Positions 36,154 through 48,050 of a stretch of 64,000 nucleotides of DNA are shown one piece after another. The notes beneath the pieces are model-generated. The model was given only the letters and a program-made list of their open reading frames with translations. It had not been told where the DNA came from and ran no database searches. This stretch comes from Bufo bufo (taxonomy: Eukaryota > Chordata > Amphibia > Anura > Bufonidae), in NCBI RefSeq assembly GCF_905171765.1, contig NC_053395.1, positions 188,421,577-188,485,576 of the forward strand. The letters run 5' to 3'. Numbering within the stretch: position 1 is the first letter of the stretch; each line of letters opens with the position of its first letter. The position numbers and the translations under genes are program-made.

Positions 36154-38785
36154 TTACCCGACGCTTGCGTATGGGACTGTACCTCTTAGCGCATGCCCTT
36201 CGTCTTAGCATAATTTCTCCTTTTTCCCTGTGCATGATTATATACTTAGTATACTCTCAGTCTCTCTCCGCATCTCATTACACATAGTCATTTTCCTATT
36301 GATGTCTCTTCACTGCGCATATTTCGGCACTTAGTCTTATCTCCAGATCTTTATCCTCCCTGCGCATGTCCTTCTACTTAGTAATTTTTTCTCATTTGAA
36401 AGAGATAACATGTTCACATTGATGTAAAACTCTACTTCGTTATTTTATAAATTTTATTTTGTACTTATTGTTTCATTGTAATGTATTAATCCTAATTTTC
36501 CCAATATAATTATAATAATTATTATTCTTCATCTTTCACTATTTAGTATCACAGATATTCTATCTACTATTTTAATCTATAGTTCATGATTTACCCTTTG
36601 TAATTTTTATATTTATATTGCTTTTACTCTTATCAATTTTTAATACTTGTTATTTATTTTTAATCATGATTGATTGATTTTCAATTCATCACCGATTTAT
36701 ATTTTATTAATAGTTTTATTTTAATCGATAGGTTTATAGATTAAAATAATCCTGATCAATTTATATTTTTTATTTTAATCTATTAATCATGATTATTTTA
36801 ATCTGTAACCTTTAATTATTCCGTATTATTATATTTTTGTACCACTACACTATATTCACTCTTGACTAAGTATATTTTTAATGATTTCATCTACTTTTAC
36901 AGCAATTCCCTGTTTATTAAAAAAATATATATATTTTTGCAGTAATGTCTAAAGATCTTACATAATAGCTAAGGTGATTACTATCCTGTCAACAGCTTTT
37001 CATGTAATCTTCACTATCCATTTTACCTTTTTTATTGTTTATCAATTTAGATATTTTCTCCCTTGCTCTATGGCCTATGGGGCTCATTGTATTGAGCTTA
37101 TAGATCCAATGGGCCTCAATTTGCAATAGCTTTTTATCTACATTTTCTCCCCTTGGGCCTAAAAATCCTTTTTCTATCCCCCAGAATTTTAGAAGGTTGG
37201 GGTTATTATTATGAAAATATCTTATGTCTGGCAATTGACGTGTCCTTTTTTTCCTCAATAGCATTAAGGTGGCCAGATATCCCTCGTCTTAGTTCTTGCG
37301 TTGTTTTCCCTACATATAATTTTGGGCAGGTACACTTCGCAATATAAATCACCCCCTGGGTTTTGCAGGTTATCAGTTGTCCAAATTCATACTTCTTTCC
37401 ATCACTAGGATTTGTGAAAAATTGTGTTTTTAAAATAAATTTACAGAAGGAACAGTCCAAACATGGTGCTGATCCCTTTGGACTATCCCTCTGTCTGGAT
37501 GAGGCAAGGGATTGTTCCTGGTAAGGACTGTGAACCAAATAGTCCTTTTGATTCGGCTCTCGTCGGTAGGTTATACTTGGATGTAAACTGAGAACTGTTT
37601 AAATCCTTATCGGACTGTAAGATGTGTCAGTGTCTTCTCAAAATGTTACATATTTCTTTTGTGTAACCATCATATGTTCCTATACATCTAATAATTTTGT
37701 CTTAGGTCTTCTAGTTTTTTTTTGTTTTTAGTTTTATCTTTGCCCTCTTGAAGGCTTTTATCAGTGGGCGTGTAGGATAGCCCTGCTCCTGAAATCTGGT
37801 CAATAATTCTTCACTTTCTACAAGAAAAGATTCCTCATTTGAGCAATTACGATGCACCCTAAGATACTGCCCCGTTGGAGGGGCAGGGATGCCAGCTTTT
37901 CCAATGTAAGTATCCATTGGGTGACGGTTTCCTATATACAGTCAGGTCCATAAATATTGGGACATCGACACAATTCTAACATTTCTGGCTCTATACACCA
38001 CCACAATGGATATGAAATGAAACAAACAAGATGTGCTCTAACTGCAGACTGTCAGCTTTAATTTGAGGGTATTTACATCCAAATCAGGTGAACGGTGTAA
38101 GAATTACAACAGTTTGCATATGTGCCTCCCACTTGTTAAGGAACCAAAAGTAATGGGACAGAATAATAATCATAAATCAAACTTTCACTTTTTAATACTT
38201 GGTTGCAAATCCTTTGCAGTCAACGACAGCCTGAAGTCTGGAATGCATAGACATCACCAGACGCTGGGTTTCATCCCTGGGGATGCTCTGCCAGGCCTCT
38301 ACTGCAACTGTCTTCAGTAACTGCTTGTTCTTGGGGCATTTTCCCTTCAGTCTTGTCTTCAGCAAGTGAAATGCTCAATCGGATTCAGGTCCGGTGATTG
38401 ACTTGGCCATTGCATAACATTCCACCTCTTTCCCTTAGAAAACTCTTTAATTGCTTTTGCAGTATGCTTTGGGTTATGGTCCATCTGCACTGTGAAGCGC
38501 CGTCCAATGAGTTCTGAAGCATTTGGCTGAATATGAGCAGATAATATTGCCCGAAACACTTAGAATTAATCGTGCTGCTTTTGTCAGCAGTCACATCATC
38601 AATAAATACAAGAGAACCAGTTCCATTGGCAGCCATACATGCCCACGCCATGACACTACCACCACCATGCTTCAGTGATGAGGTGGTATGCTTAGGATCA
38701 TGAGCAGTTCCTTTCCTTCTCCATACTCTTCTCTTCCCATCAGTCTGGTACAAGTTGATTTTAGTCTCATCTGTCCATAGGATGT

Positions 38786-39352
38786 AAGCGCTGGATGCCA
38801 TCGAGAAGCACATCATCCAGCACTAACTCCGCCCAGAATAATCGGGCCTTTAGATCAACCACAAACAACATGTGACGTCCACTCCGCTCAAGAGAACGCG
38901 TCACAACACACCACCCACAAACATCGCGTCCCCTGAGCACGTCATGCGATATGAACTCCGCCCAAAGAGCGCGTCACCAAACGCACCACCCTCAAACATC
39001 GCGTCAACTAATACCGCCCACATAACATCGGGCCGGCATCCAACATACCTCCTGTGGGTGTCACCCTGGTCACGGAGACCTCGTGCACTCCCGCCCCTGT
39101 CCCCTCCCTCTCCCCGCCCACCAGAGTCCGGGGATAGCGCGCCCAAACAGAGAGAATAAAACAGAATAACAAACACACCCACAATGTACAGATAGACGGC
39201 TATTGTCTTGATGAAGGGGGCCGTTCGCCCCTGAAACGCGTAGACCAAACTAGTAATAAAGATCCTCTTTTATCTATCAACCGAGTCCTGACTTCTTCTG
39301 CAGCAGCGCCGTATCCAAAAAGGTCCATCTCTTCACTTCTTTTATTATTGTG
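38786..39352 (+). mobile_element. 567-bp retroposon-like insert with hammerhead motif
   Basis: Removing it restores the Tc1 reading at ctgtccataggatgttgttcc. It is flanked by perfect 10-bp duplications cataggatgt (38776-38785 and 39353-39362). It has no inverted ends and no coding frame of note. The first 400 bases are rich in C and cgcgtcac words, the hammerhead motif sits at 39205-39245, and an AT-richer tail ends cttttattattgtg. Together these point to RNA-mediated insertion by a foreign machinery, plausibly Penelope-type. No family name is known to me. Confidence 0.72.
39205..39245 (+). ncRNA. Hammerhead-ribozyme-like motif A (best preserved)
   Basis: Stem I gtc/gac (39205-39207 with 39243-39245). 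Core tTGATGA equals CUGAUGA except C3 is U. Stem II aggggg-type helix (39215-39219 with 39228-39232, five pairs) with an eight-base loop. GAAA at 39233-39236. Stem III is A-U and C-G with a GC loop (39236-39241). A at 39242 is the expected cleavage base. The single core change would weaken or abolish cutting. Confidence 0.7.
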
Positions 39353-40964
39353 CATAGGATGTTGTTCCAGAACTGTGAAGGCTTTTATAGATGTCGTTTG
39401 GCAAACTCTAATCTGGCCTTCCTGTTTTTGAGGCTCACCATTGGTTTACATCTTGTGGTGAACCCTCTGTATTCACTCTGGTGAAGTCTTCTCTTGATTG
39501 TTGACTTTGACACACACACACACACCTACCTCCTGGAGAGTGCTCTTGTTCTGGCCAACTGTTGTGAAGGGTGTTTTCTTCACCAGGAAAATAATTCTTC
39601 GGTCATCCACCACAGTTGTTTTCCGTGGTCTTCCGGGTCTTTTGGTGTTGCCGAGCTCACTGGTGCATTCCTTCTTTTTAAGAATGTTCCAAACAGTTGT
39701 TTTGGCCGCGCCTAATGTTTTTGCTATCTCTCTGAGGGGTTTGTTTTGTTTTTTCAGCCTAATGATGGCTTGCTTCACTAATAGCAACAGATTTGAAATG
39801 CAAATAGCACACTTGAAATGAACTCTGGACCTTTCATCTGCTCATTGTAATTGGGATAATGAGGGAATAACACACACCTGGCCATGGAACAGCTGAGAAA
39901 CCAATTGTCCCATTACTTTTGGTCCCTTAACAAGTGGGAGGCACATATGCAAACTGTTGTAATTCCTACACCGTTCACCTGATTTGGATGTAAATACCCT
40001 CAAATTAAAGCTGACAGTCTGCAGTTACAGCACATCTTGTTCATTTCATATCCATTGTGGTGGTGTATAGAGCCAAAAATGTTAGAATTGTGTCCATGTC
40101 CCAATAGTCATGGACCTGAGTGTAGGTATTGGAATTCCTCTTGACTGATCAGATTGTCAATTTTAGTTTTTGTAAGAAGTTGTTTCAATTCTTGTAAATA
40201 CTTTTCAGTAGGATTTGTAGATAATAATTGGTATGTTTGCCTATCATTCAATAAATTTAGTACCATGTCAACATAGTCATGTTTATCTTGTATAACTATG
40301 TTACTACCCTTATCACTAGGTTTTATTACCAACATATCATTTTTACTCAAGGCATCTAAGGCACAACTTTCTTGGGATGTTAAGTTTGACCTGATTCGGT
40401 CTTTGCGTAGTTTTAGCGCTTGTATATCCTGAGTAACTAAATTTACAAAGGTGTCAATTTCTTTGTACTGCGAGAAGGGGGGTGTTAACTTAGACTTAGG
40501 TTTTAACGTAAAAGGTGGTTCTAGAGTCGTTTCTAGACCTTCATTCTCTCTAACCAGCCTCTCCAAAGGTTTCAACACATTTCTTCTCCTTATTATAAAA
40601 AAAATTTCCAATCATGTTCAGAATGTAAGTGTGTTTTGTGGAGTGCTAGTTTGCGTGCAAACAAATTAATATCTTTATTCCATGTAAATGTATCGCATTG
40701 CGGAACTGGTGCAAAAGTAAGGCCTTTTTGTAATAATAACCCCTCTATTTCCGTTATTTTATATGAAGAGGGGTTAATTATCTGTCCATTTATTATTGGA
40801 TTGTGTTTTCTCTAATTGTTGTAACCCCATTTTTCTCAGTCTTGGACCCCTGGATGGCCTAAAAAAAAAGGGGGCAATAGGTGCATTTTTCTCCCCAGAT
40901 GCATTTAATATTTCAGTTGCCTGAATCGATTGAGTATTCATAGTTTGTCGTAAGTCGGATACAA

Positions 40965-41265
40965 TTTTGCAGCATCTAATCTTATGACTATGTTGTGCTG
41001 TTCCTAACTTATTCCTGCTAGAAGTTAAGAATAAAACTAGCATCAGTTTGCAATGAAGGCTGACTGATGGGTGCTGCCACTGGTAATGCCCGTCTGGACC
41101 TTCACTGCAAACTGCTGATAATCATTCATAAATTCTAGCAGGAATAAGAAAGGAGTGGCACATCACAGAATAGAAGCTCCAGAATTATTACATGGGGAAT
41201 GTAAGTAGTTGCTAAAAAGAAATTAAGTTTGACAAAAAGGAGGCCTGTGTCTCCATTAAAAAATA
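40965..41265. mobile_element. Relic related to 23694-24404
   Basis: Shares tcctgctagaag, ctgccactggtaatgcc, catgtggaatgtaagtag-like and aattctagcaggaataag blocks with the earlier element; ends eroded. Confidence 0.5.
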
Positions 41266-41514
41266 TGCTTCCATTTCTGAAGTGGTCATCAGCATGCAGG
41301 AGGAACAGGGTAAGCTGCGTTGGCTGTACTCGCTGCTCCCTGGTCTTCTTCCGGGAGCCTCACTGCACGTATCCTGACTGCGCACAGAGTCAGAACGTAG
41401 TGCGCACAGGCGATAGCTAAGACCTGACATTGCGCGACATCAGCTCACAGAGCAGTGCGGGCCTGCTAAAGACCAGTGAGCATTGAGTTTGAGCACATCC
41501 AGAGCAGGGAAGGT

Positions 41515-41690
41515 AGGAGGGTCTGATCTGAGAGGATTGGGGGGTCTGATCTGAGGAGGAATGGAGGGTCTGATCTGAGCAGGAATGGGGGGGGGGGGGA
41601 GGGGTCAGATCTGAGGTCTGATGAAAAAATTTTTTTTTTTATTTTCCTCTTCTATATCCTAGGTGCGTCTTATAGTCCAGTACGGTAAAA
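41515..41690. repeat. Short tandem repeat (ggtctgatctgag) and shared phrase
   Basis: Three to four degenerate copies of a roughly 28-bp unit ggtctgatctgaggaggaatg (41520-41625), a G run, then ctaggtgcgtcttatagtcc also seen near 22730. From 41690 to 42889 nothing recognised beyond A/T runs. Confidence 0.6.
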
Positions 41691-42889
41691 AAAAAAAAAT
41701 TCCCTCCAAGTTCATCTTCACCCAATTATTTTTTGGAGAGCCGCCTGTCATCAGGACGTTACCAGAATATCAAATCATATCGTCCTAAGCATACAAATGT
41801 AATGTGACTCATCACGCGACTCCCATGACATCATTTAACTATTTAAGCTTCTTAAAAGAGATCACAGAAATTGAGAATTAACGCGGGCAATGGGTATGAA
41901 ATCCTATGTCAGCAACAATTTTTCTCAAGCTCTTCAGCATAAATTTTTTTTTTACGTGTCTTAAAAAAGATGGCGTCTACGTATTAACATCAGTAAGTTT
42001 TTGCTGCTAATGCCACCTATTTTCCAAGGAATGTTTTAATCCTCTCTACTCTTCTGAAAAAAAAAAAAAAAAAGCAATTTAAAATTGATAATGCTCTTGC
42101 TCGGAGCTGCATCTGGTTTCTGCTGATAAGGGCATCTGTCTGCTAGAAATTTTCCGCTCCTCGGGCGGTTTGTACTGCTCACAGAAAGAAGTCTACTGCT
42201 GGAGAAGCTAGGGCTGGGATTTTATATTTTTTTGCACATGGGCAGAATACCATATTTTCTGCTATTTAGCAACATCCTCAGAAACCAAAAGAACTCGGTA
42301 AAATGAAAAATCGGTACACAAATTTACATGTGAAATAAGGTGTAATGTTAAAATCTATGTCCTAACTACAGTATAACTCAGGCAAGTACCCAGATTACAG
42401 AGGAAACATGTATAGACCACAGGTGTAGGTTTATGCGGTGGAGTAGTTTACATAGGAAATGAAAGTGAAATTTAATTTAAAATTTTCTGATCTGTCACTC
42501 AGACTCCGTACAGACAAGCAGTAGAAAATCTTGTCTGTGGTCTGGCTGGACACACCAATGAGTTTTAAAGTGGATCGCACATCGAGCAGTCATGCTGCGA
42601 TATTTTCTGCACGGATCAGTGGTCTGGGAGGAAAATTGCCTCTGAATTGGCTAGATTCCTGCATAGTCCTCTCACCTGGTCCTGTCAATCAAGAAGGAGA
42701 GGGAGGGCTTGGCAGAGAAAGCAGGAGGAATAAGGGTGCACAGAGTGACTTTGGCCCACCTTCAGTGCACTTAACTGCTCATTTGCCTATGGAGTTAGTG
42801 TTTTTTTCTCCAGAATGAAGCAATGGATCGCTAAGCAAAAGGTAGCATTACATTCAGCTGAGCTAGCCCAACAAGGCAGTGTGTCTGGT

Positions 42890-43335
42890 TTAAAGGGGTT
42901 GTCCCACGAAAAATATTCTACATTTTTCAAACCAGCACCTGGATCCAAACACTTTTGTAATTGCATGTAATTAAAAATGTAGCATAGCTACCGAGTTATT
43001 CAATAAAATGTATCTCTATAGCGCCACCTGCTGTTTGTTTTGTTTCTTATTTCTTTGACCTGCTCACTGAGATGGCCACACATGCTCAGTTTCATCCTTC
43101 AACTGCCTCCTGATCTGTGATAGGGAGAGCATGGACACGCCCCCTGAGCTGCAGCAGAAAAGACACTCCCCTTCAGCTGTCAGCTTGATGGAAATCTAGC
43201 AGAGTAATAAATGTGGAGATCTCTGGATCCATGTGAGGTACAGGGCTGGTTCTAGCTTTGTTAGAAAGAGACTGTCACATACTATACGACGTCTGATTTT
43301 CATTTTTTACAGCAATCTTGGCATAGCCCCTTTAA
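42890..43335 (+). mobile_element. TTAA-type MITE, full copy
   Basis: TTAAAGGGGTTGTCCCACGAA and inverse GGCATAGCCCCTTTAA (TTAA 42890-42893, 43332-43335). Siblings at 9016-9459 (inverted) and 14990-15330. 43336-44782 holds no recognised element apart from the GA run. Confidence 0.75.
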
Positions 43336-44069
43336 CAGTGAATTTCCTGGTGAGATACTGCTAGGATTGGCTAACAATGTCACCCGCACCTATCTCCACA
43401 AAAGGCTATTTTCGGAAGTCCCATAGAAATAAATGGCAAGCACGGCTACCGGTCCATTCACTTCTATGGGACTGTCTGAGATGGCAGAGACAGAGCTCTG
43501 CTATTTTCGGCAGTCTCATGGAAATGAATGGAGGCAGATAGTGGACGCGTTGAGATCAAACTGGGCTGCAGAAACTTTGGGCCCTCTGAGATCACCCGGA
43601 TACTGATTGGGTAGAGGGAGATAGAGCGAGATGGGCCACTGTTCAGTTAGTTGGTTTTATTGGTTGGGATATTCATTTTTTATGCTAAATTGTCTACTTC
43701 TAAGCCCTCGCTGTCCGGCCCCTAAGGACTCTATCTACATGCAGAGATGGGTCCAGTGGTCGGGGTAGTGAGAGGGCTTCCAGCATGTGCTCAGGAGAAG
43801 CTCTTGGAGATCCGTGATCTATAAATTATCTGCACATGTTTAGCAGATCTTCCGGGACTGACAGGACTCTGTATTTCATACTGTAACACTGGGTTTTATA
43901 ACCCTTTCATCATAGATTTTATTAAGACATTCCCTGGGTGCATTGATATTTTTCTTTCATGAGTCACTCTTGAAATGTCCTTTAATGCTGCGCCTGATAC
44001 TGATCACATGCCATGTTACATCAGACTTCCGATTGCCTATTGCTTATGTTACTGTATTTTGAGCAGCAG

Positions 44070-44072
<3 letters not shown>

Positions 44073-44112
<40 letters not shown>
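44073..44112. repeat. (GA)n microsatellite
   Basis: About twenty uninterrupted ga dinucleotides. Confidence 0.97.
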
Positions 44113-44782
44113 AGAGCCTCTAGGTGTAACAGCAACGCCCCTATTGCTCCTAGAGGGTCATTTACATATATTAAAGCATCATTTTTCTCAGCTATGCGGA
44201 CACATATGAACATGGGACCAACACAGATTTCTTCAGCTACTAAGCGCACATGTAACAGGTCAGTCAGTTTCATAGGTACAAATCTGCTGACAGAGGTCAT
44301 TCAAAGGGGTTGTCTCATCAGAGACATTGTTGGCCTATCGCAAGGATATGCCACATAGATGCGGGTCCCACCTATCTTCAGAACATATTCCCAAAGTGGG
44401 GGGAGAGTGGCCGGCCATGCGCAGCTGCCAAGTGCACATGTAACAGGTTTCACAGGTACAAATCAGTTGACAGATGCCCTTTAAGTACCATGCCGAGAAA
44501 ATTTTGACACAAGTTATGTTATATGGCTGTCAACCAGACAAAGTCCTTCTTTTAAAGGACTCAACAACAGTTGCAAATTCACTTATTACTCAGGCCCTCA
44601 TCGGGCTTGATACTAGTATCAAATTGTTGATCACAGCAATAATTATAGTCTCACTACACACAGAAAATAATAAACTATTTTAAGGTAATTTACATCCTGC
44701 ATTTAGAAACATTTGATAAGATTCTACAGCGGAGAGAAGGGCTAAATAATAGTAGTACCAGCAAAGTGAATGGGAGACTCAC

Positions 44783-44919
44783 CGGGCAACAGAGTACATA
44801 AAGAGAAAGTCATTGTCAGGGGAGCCGAGCGTTTTGCTGTAGTCTGTATACTTCTTTTGTGTAGTGCTCTTGATGTCTTTCATCACCGCCTCCATTTCTT
44901 TGCTTAAATTAGTTTCTGA
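44783..44919 (-). CDS. UBR3: UBR3 exon after the RING (SETNLSKEM...MYSVAR)
   Basis: 137 bases between acceptor ttgcttttag and donor GTGAGTCT. It starts on a whole codon and ends with CG, the first two bases of an Arg codon. It encodes SETNLSKEMEAVMKDIKSTT followed by QKKYTDYSKTLGSPDNDFLF and MYSVA. This charged helix and SPDNDFLFMYSVAR motif lie directly C-terminal to the RING in UBR3 proteins. It was found by translating the strand directly. Confidence 0.96.
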
Positions 44920-45309
44920 CTAAAAGCAAAAGAACATTGTGTAAGGGTACATGTCATGAAAGTGGCAAACCCTAGATCTGTGGAGGACAATCATTTGTCG
45001 CTAGCAGCCCCAATGAATCACCAAAATTAATAATGAAAAAAATAAAAAGCAGACCTGTCATTATGAAGCCACATGTTCTTGGTTAATAGCACCTCATGCT
45101 ATCCAAGTCATTTCAATAGTGACGCGTGCCCATCAGTGTAATAGACGTCCATTGTATTCACGTACCTCTAAAGTGACATCTTGATTTACAAGGCAGTGGC
45201 CAGGACAAGTGTGCCAAAAGTACAGACCATGCAGAAGTAATCACACACTCTCAGCTGACCCATGACTGGGAGTTACGGTTGACCAAACAAACATTTGCCC
45301 AATTTAGGG

Positions 45310-46600
45310 TCAGCTTTAACCCCTTCAGTACACGCCACTTTTCACCTTATGGTCCAGGCCGATTTTTGAAAATCTGCCGTGTGTCACTTTATGTAGTTAT
45401 AACTTTGGAAGGCTTTTACTTATCCAAGCCATTCTGAGATTGTTTTCTCGTGACATATTGTACTTCATGCTAGTGGGAAATCTGAGTCGATATGTTTTAC
45501 CTTTATTTATAAGAAAAATGAAATAAAATCCTACATTTACAGAAAATTTAGAAAAATTAGCAATTTTTAAAATTTGATTTTCTCATAAAATAGGCATTAC
45601 TTAACATTCACCATTTGTAAATGTCTTTTTATTTTTTTAGGACGTTAGAAGGGTTAGAATTTTAGAAGCAATTTTTAGAGTTTAAGAACATTTCTAAAAC
45701 CCACTTTTTAAAGGAGCAATTCAGTTATGAAGTGACATTGAGGGGTTACATAATTGAAACCATCCATAAATGACCCCATTTTAGAAAGTACACCACTCAA
45801 ATTATTCACAACCGATTTTACAAATGTTGTTAACCCTTTAGATGTTCCACAAGAAAGAATGTAAATAGAGGTGAAATTTGACCCTTTTTTTTTTGCTGAT
45901 TTTCCATTTAAATACATTTTTTCCTGTAACAATGCAAGGGTTACCAGCCAAACAAACCTCAATATTTATTACCCCGATTCTGCAGTTTATGGAAACACCC
46001 TGTATGTGATCTTAAACTGCTGTATGGGCAACTGGCAAAGCTCGGAAAGGGAAGGATCGTCATATGGTTTCTGGAGGGCAGATTTTGCTGGAATAGTTTT
46101 GGGGCACTGTGTTGCATTTGAAGAGACCCTGAGGTATCCTACAGTGGAAGCCCCCAAAAAAGTAACCCCATTTTGGAAACTACACCCCTAAAGGAATTTT
46201 TAAAGGAGTGCAAGTAAGCACTTTGGTCCAGCAGGTGTTTCATACAATTTAGAAACACTTGGTTGTAAAAATATAAACTTACATATTTTACAAGAAAATG
46301 TTGCTTTAGGCCCAAATATTTCAGTCTCACAAACAGCAACAGGAAAAAAAAAAATGCACCCCACAATTTGTTACTCATTTTCTCCTGAATACGTCAACAC
46401 CCCATATGTGGTTATAAACTAATGTATGGGCACATAATGGCTCAGAAGTGAAGGATCGCCCTATGGATTTTAGCCTCGGGGTTGGGTCTTATAGGCCTCA
46501 GTAGCTGGCAGGCCCTGAGGGCTGTGTAAAGCATCGGCTGCCATAGCAGCTGCAATGACGTGATCCCGATGGGTAGAGACAGGGAGATGGCAAGCTCCGC
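45310..46600. repeat. Old dispersed repeat, unclassified
   Basis: Contains phrases that I recognise from other frog sequence, such as gtaaccccattttggaaactacaccc, aagagaccctgaggtatcctac and ggaagcccccaaaaa, repeated loosely within the stretch (aatgaccccattttagaaagtacacc at 45769). No intact frame; possibly an old DNA transposon. Confidence 0.45.
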
Positions 46601-46932
46601 AAACCCCTTAAATGTGCGGTCAGTGTGTACTGCGGTATCTAATTTTGCGATTTTCAATGATGCCGGTGGAGGCAGCGGACCGTACATGTATGGCGCTGGG
46701 ACTTAAGTTAACTCTACAGGTTAAGCAACAGCCTAGGAAAGAAGTATGATGGATTTGTCTGCCACTGGAAAACCCTGCATTGAGCTCATATCTGGCAAAA
46801 AGCTGCAATATAGTGTATACACATGAGAAAAAGCAGGTCAAATACACACAAACACAATCTCAGAAAAACATTCAAACTATACCGTTCATGTCTTTGAGTA
46901 CACTGAACAAACATCCACAGTGAAGGGAGAAA

Positions 46933-47159
46933 GGCTAGGGCTACACGGCGACATGTGTCACACAACAAAAAGGGAACTACACTGACGTGTCACACCAATG
47001 TCTTGCCACATTTTTTGTAATGATAGTAAAAAAAACTTGGACGGATTTTTTGCGACTGTCTTGTTGCAGTCGCAGCATGTCGCAGTGCGACACCATTGAC
47101 TATAATTATGAAAAATGATGCACGACTTTTCAGCGACACGTCACCATGTAGCCCTAGCC
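46933..47159. mobile_element. Palindromic MITE (GGCTAGGGCTACA ends)
   Basis: GGCTAGGGCTACACGGCGAC at the left mirrors ACGTCACCATGTAGCCCTAGCC at the right; the inside repeats cgacatgtcgca-type words. Target duplication unclear. Confidence 0.75.
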
Positions 47160-47199
47160 AAAAAGTGAACATCTGTGTTACTGACTTATCCAAAAGCTA

Positions 47200-48050
47200 A
47201 CTAGCAAAGGGTGTTTTCATTAAGGTGATAAGAATGAAACTGTGAACTTCACAGGGGCTTTGCATATTAATTAAAGGCAAACAAAGCCTGGTTACTGACA
47301 AATATGTTCTTCTCAAATGGTTAGTGTGAAGCAGGGCTAGATGCAAACAACTTTCAGAAAGCCTCAGACATATTATAGAGACACATGAAGCTGGAAAGGG
47401 CTACAAAAGCATTGCTAAAGACACATCAATCCATGGTTAGGCAAATTATCATCAAGAGAGGAAATTCAGGATTTTCCCAGATAATAGGTGTCCTGTCAAG
47501 ATCACTCCAAGGGCACAATGGGCAAGCCTGAGGGACATGAGAAAGAACCCAAGCATGACATGGTGGAGGTAGCATCATGGTTTGGGCTTGCTTTGCTGCC
47601 TCAGCTGACCTGAATGCCTTTTGATCATTGAGGGATTCATTCTAAGGTGTATCAAAACATTTTACAGGGAAATGCAAGGCCAGAGGTCCATGACCTCAAG
47701 ATGAGAGAGGTTGGGTGATGCAATAAGAAAATGACCCACAGCACACAAGTAAATCAACTAAAGAGTGGTTGAAAAAGAAGATTTGTGTTTTGGTATGGCC
47801 AAGGCAGAATCCAGAACTTATCCCTATTGAGGTGCTGTGGCATGATCTGAATAGGGCTGTGCATGCAAAGCATCCCAGAAATAGTAATGAACTGAAACAC
47901 ATTTGCAGAGAAAAAAGGTCCAAAAATCTTTCTCAATGTTGTGCAAAACTTAATTACAGCTACAGGAAACTTGGTAGAGGTGATCTCTGCTAAAAGGGGG
48001 TCTGCAGGGTATTAAGTTTAACAGTTCACTACTGCGCAGTTCACTACTCA
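47200..48050 (+). pseudogene. Decayed Tc1-like transposase
   Basis: Plus-strand fragments give HMKLEKGYKSIAKDTSIHG (HTH region), HDMVEV-SWFGLA and KKKICVLVWPRQNPELIPIE, the last being the C-terminal motif with the usual SPDLNPIE altered. Many frameshifts and stops; ends not found. 48051-49069 is plain intron. Confidence 0.72.

Larger units (their letters stand above)
37939..40122 (-). mobile_element. Tc1-like element (DD34E) inside the Penelope-like element
   Basis: Ends CAGTCAGGTCCATAAATATT and the inverse, flanked by TA (37937-37938, 40123-40124), with long inner inverted repeats (tgcagactgtcagctttaat against its inverse near 40005). The minus strand carries a broken transposase: an HTH part with GRPRKT (about 39787-39473), WTDETKINLYQTDG and GGGSVMAWACMAANG, then WPSQSPDLNPIEHF with 34 residues between the last D and E. 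Split by the insert 38786-39352; frameshifts make it inactive. Confidence 0.88.
36990..40790 (-). pseudogene. Penelope-like retroelement, RT core missing, GIY-YIG domain present
   Basis: From 40790 down to 40125: LLLQKGLTFAPVPQ, LVIKPSDKGSNIVIQDKHDY and LISQEEFQYL, the N-terminal part of a Penelope-like reverse transcriptase. After the Tc1 insertion, from 37938: RKPSPNGYLHWKSWHP, a frameshift, then PPTGQYLRVHRNCS and LLTRFQEQGYPTRPLIKAFK (C-terminal RT), then CLDCSFC, GVIYIAKCTCPKLYVGKTTQ (GIY-YIG nuclease, about 37355-37296) and LLQIEAHWIYKLNTM. Between the two RT parts the palm motifs, including the YxDD-type catalytic pair, are absent and not within the Tc1, so they were deleted earlier. 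Such elements copy themselves through RNA and a GIY-YIG endonuclease. AT-rich sequence 36180-36990 may be the 3' untranslated part. Confidence 0.85.
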
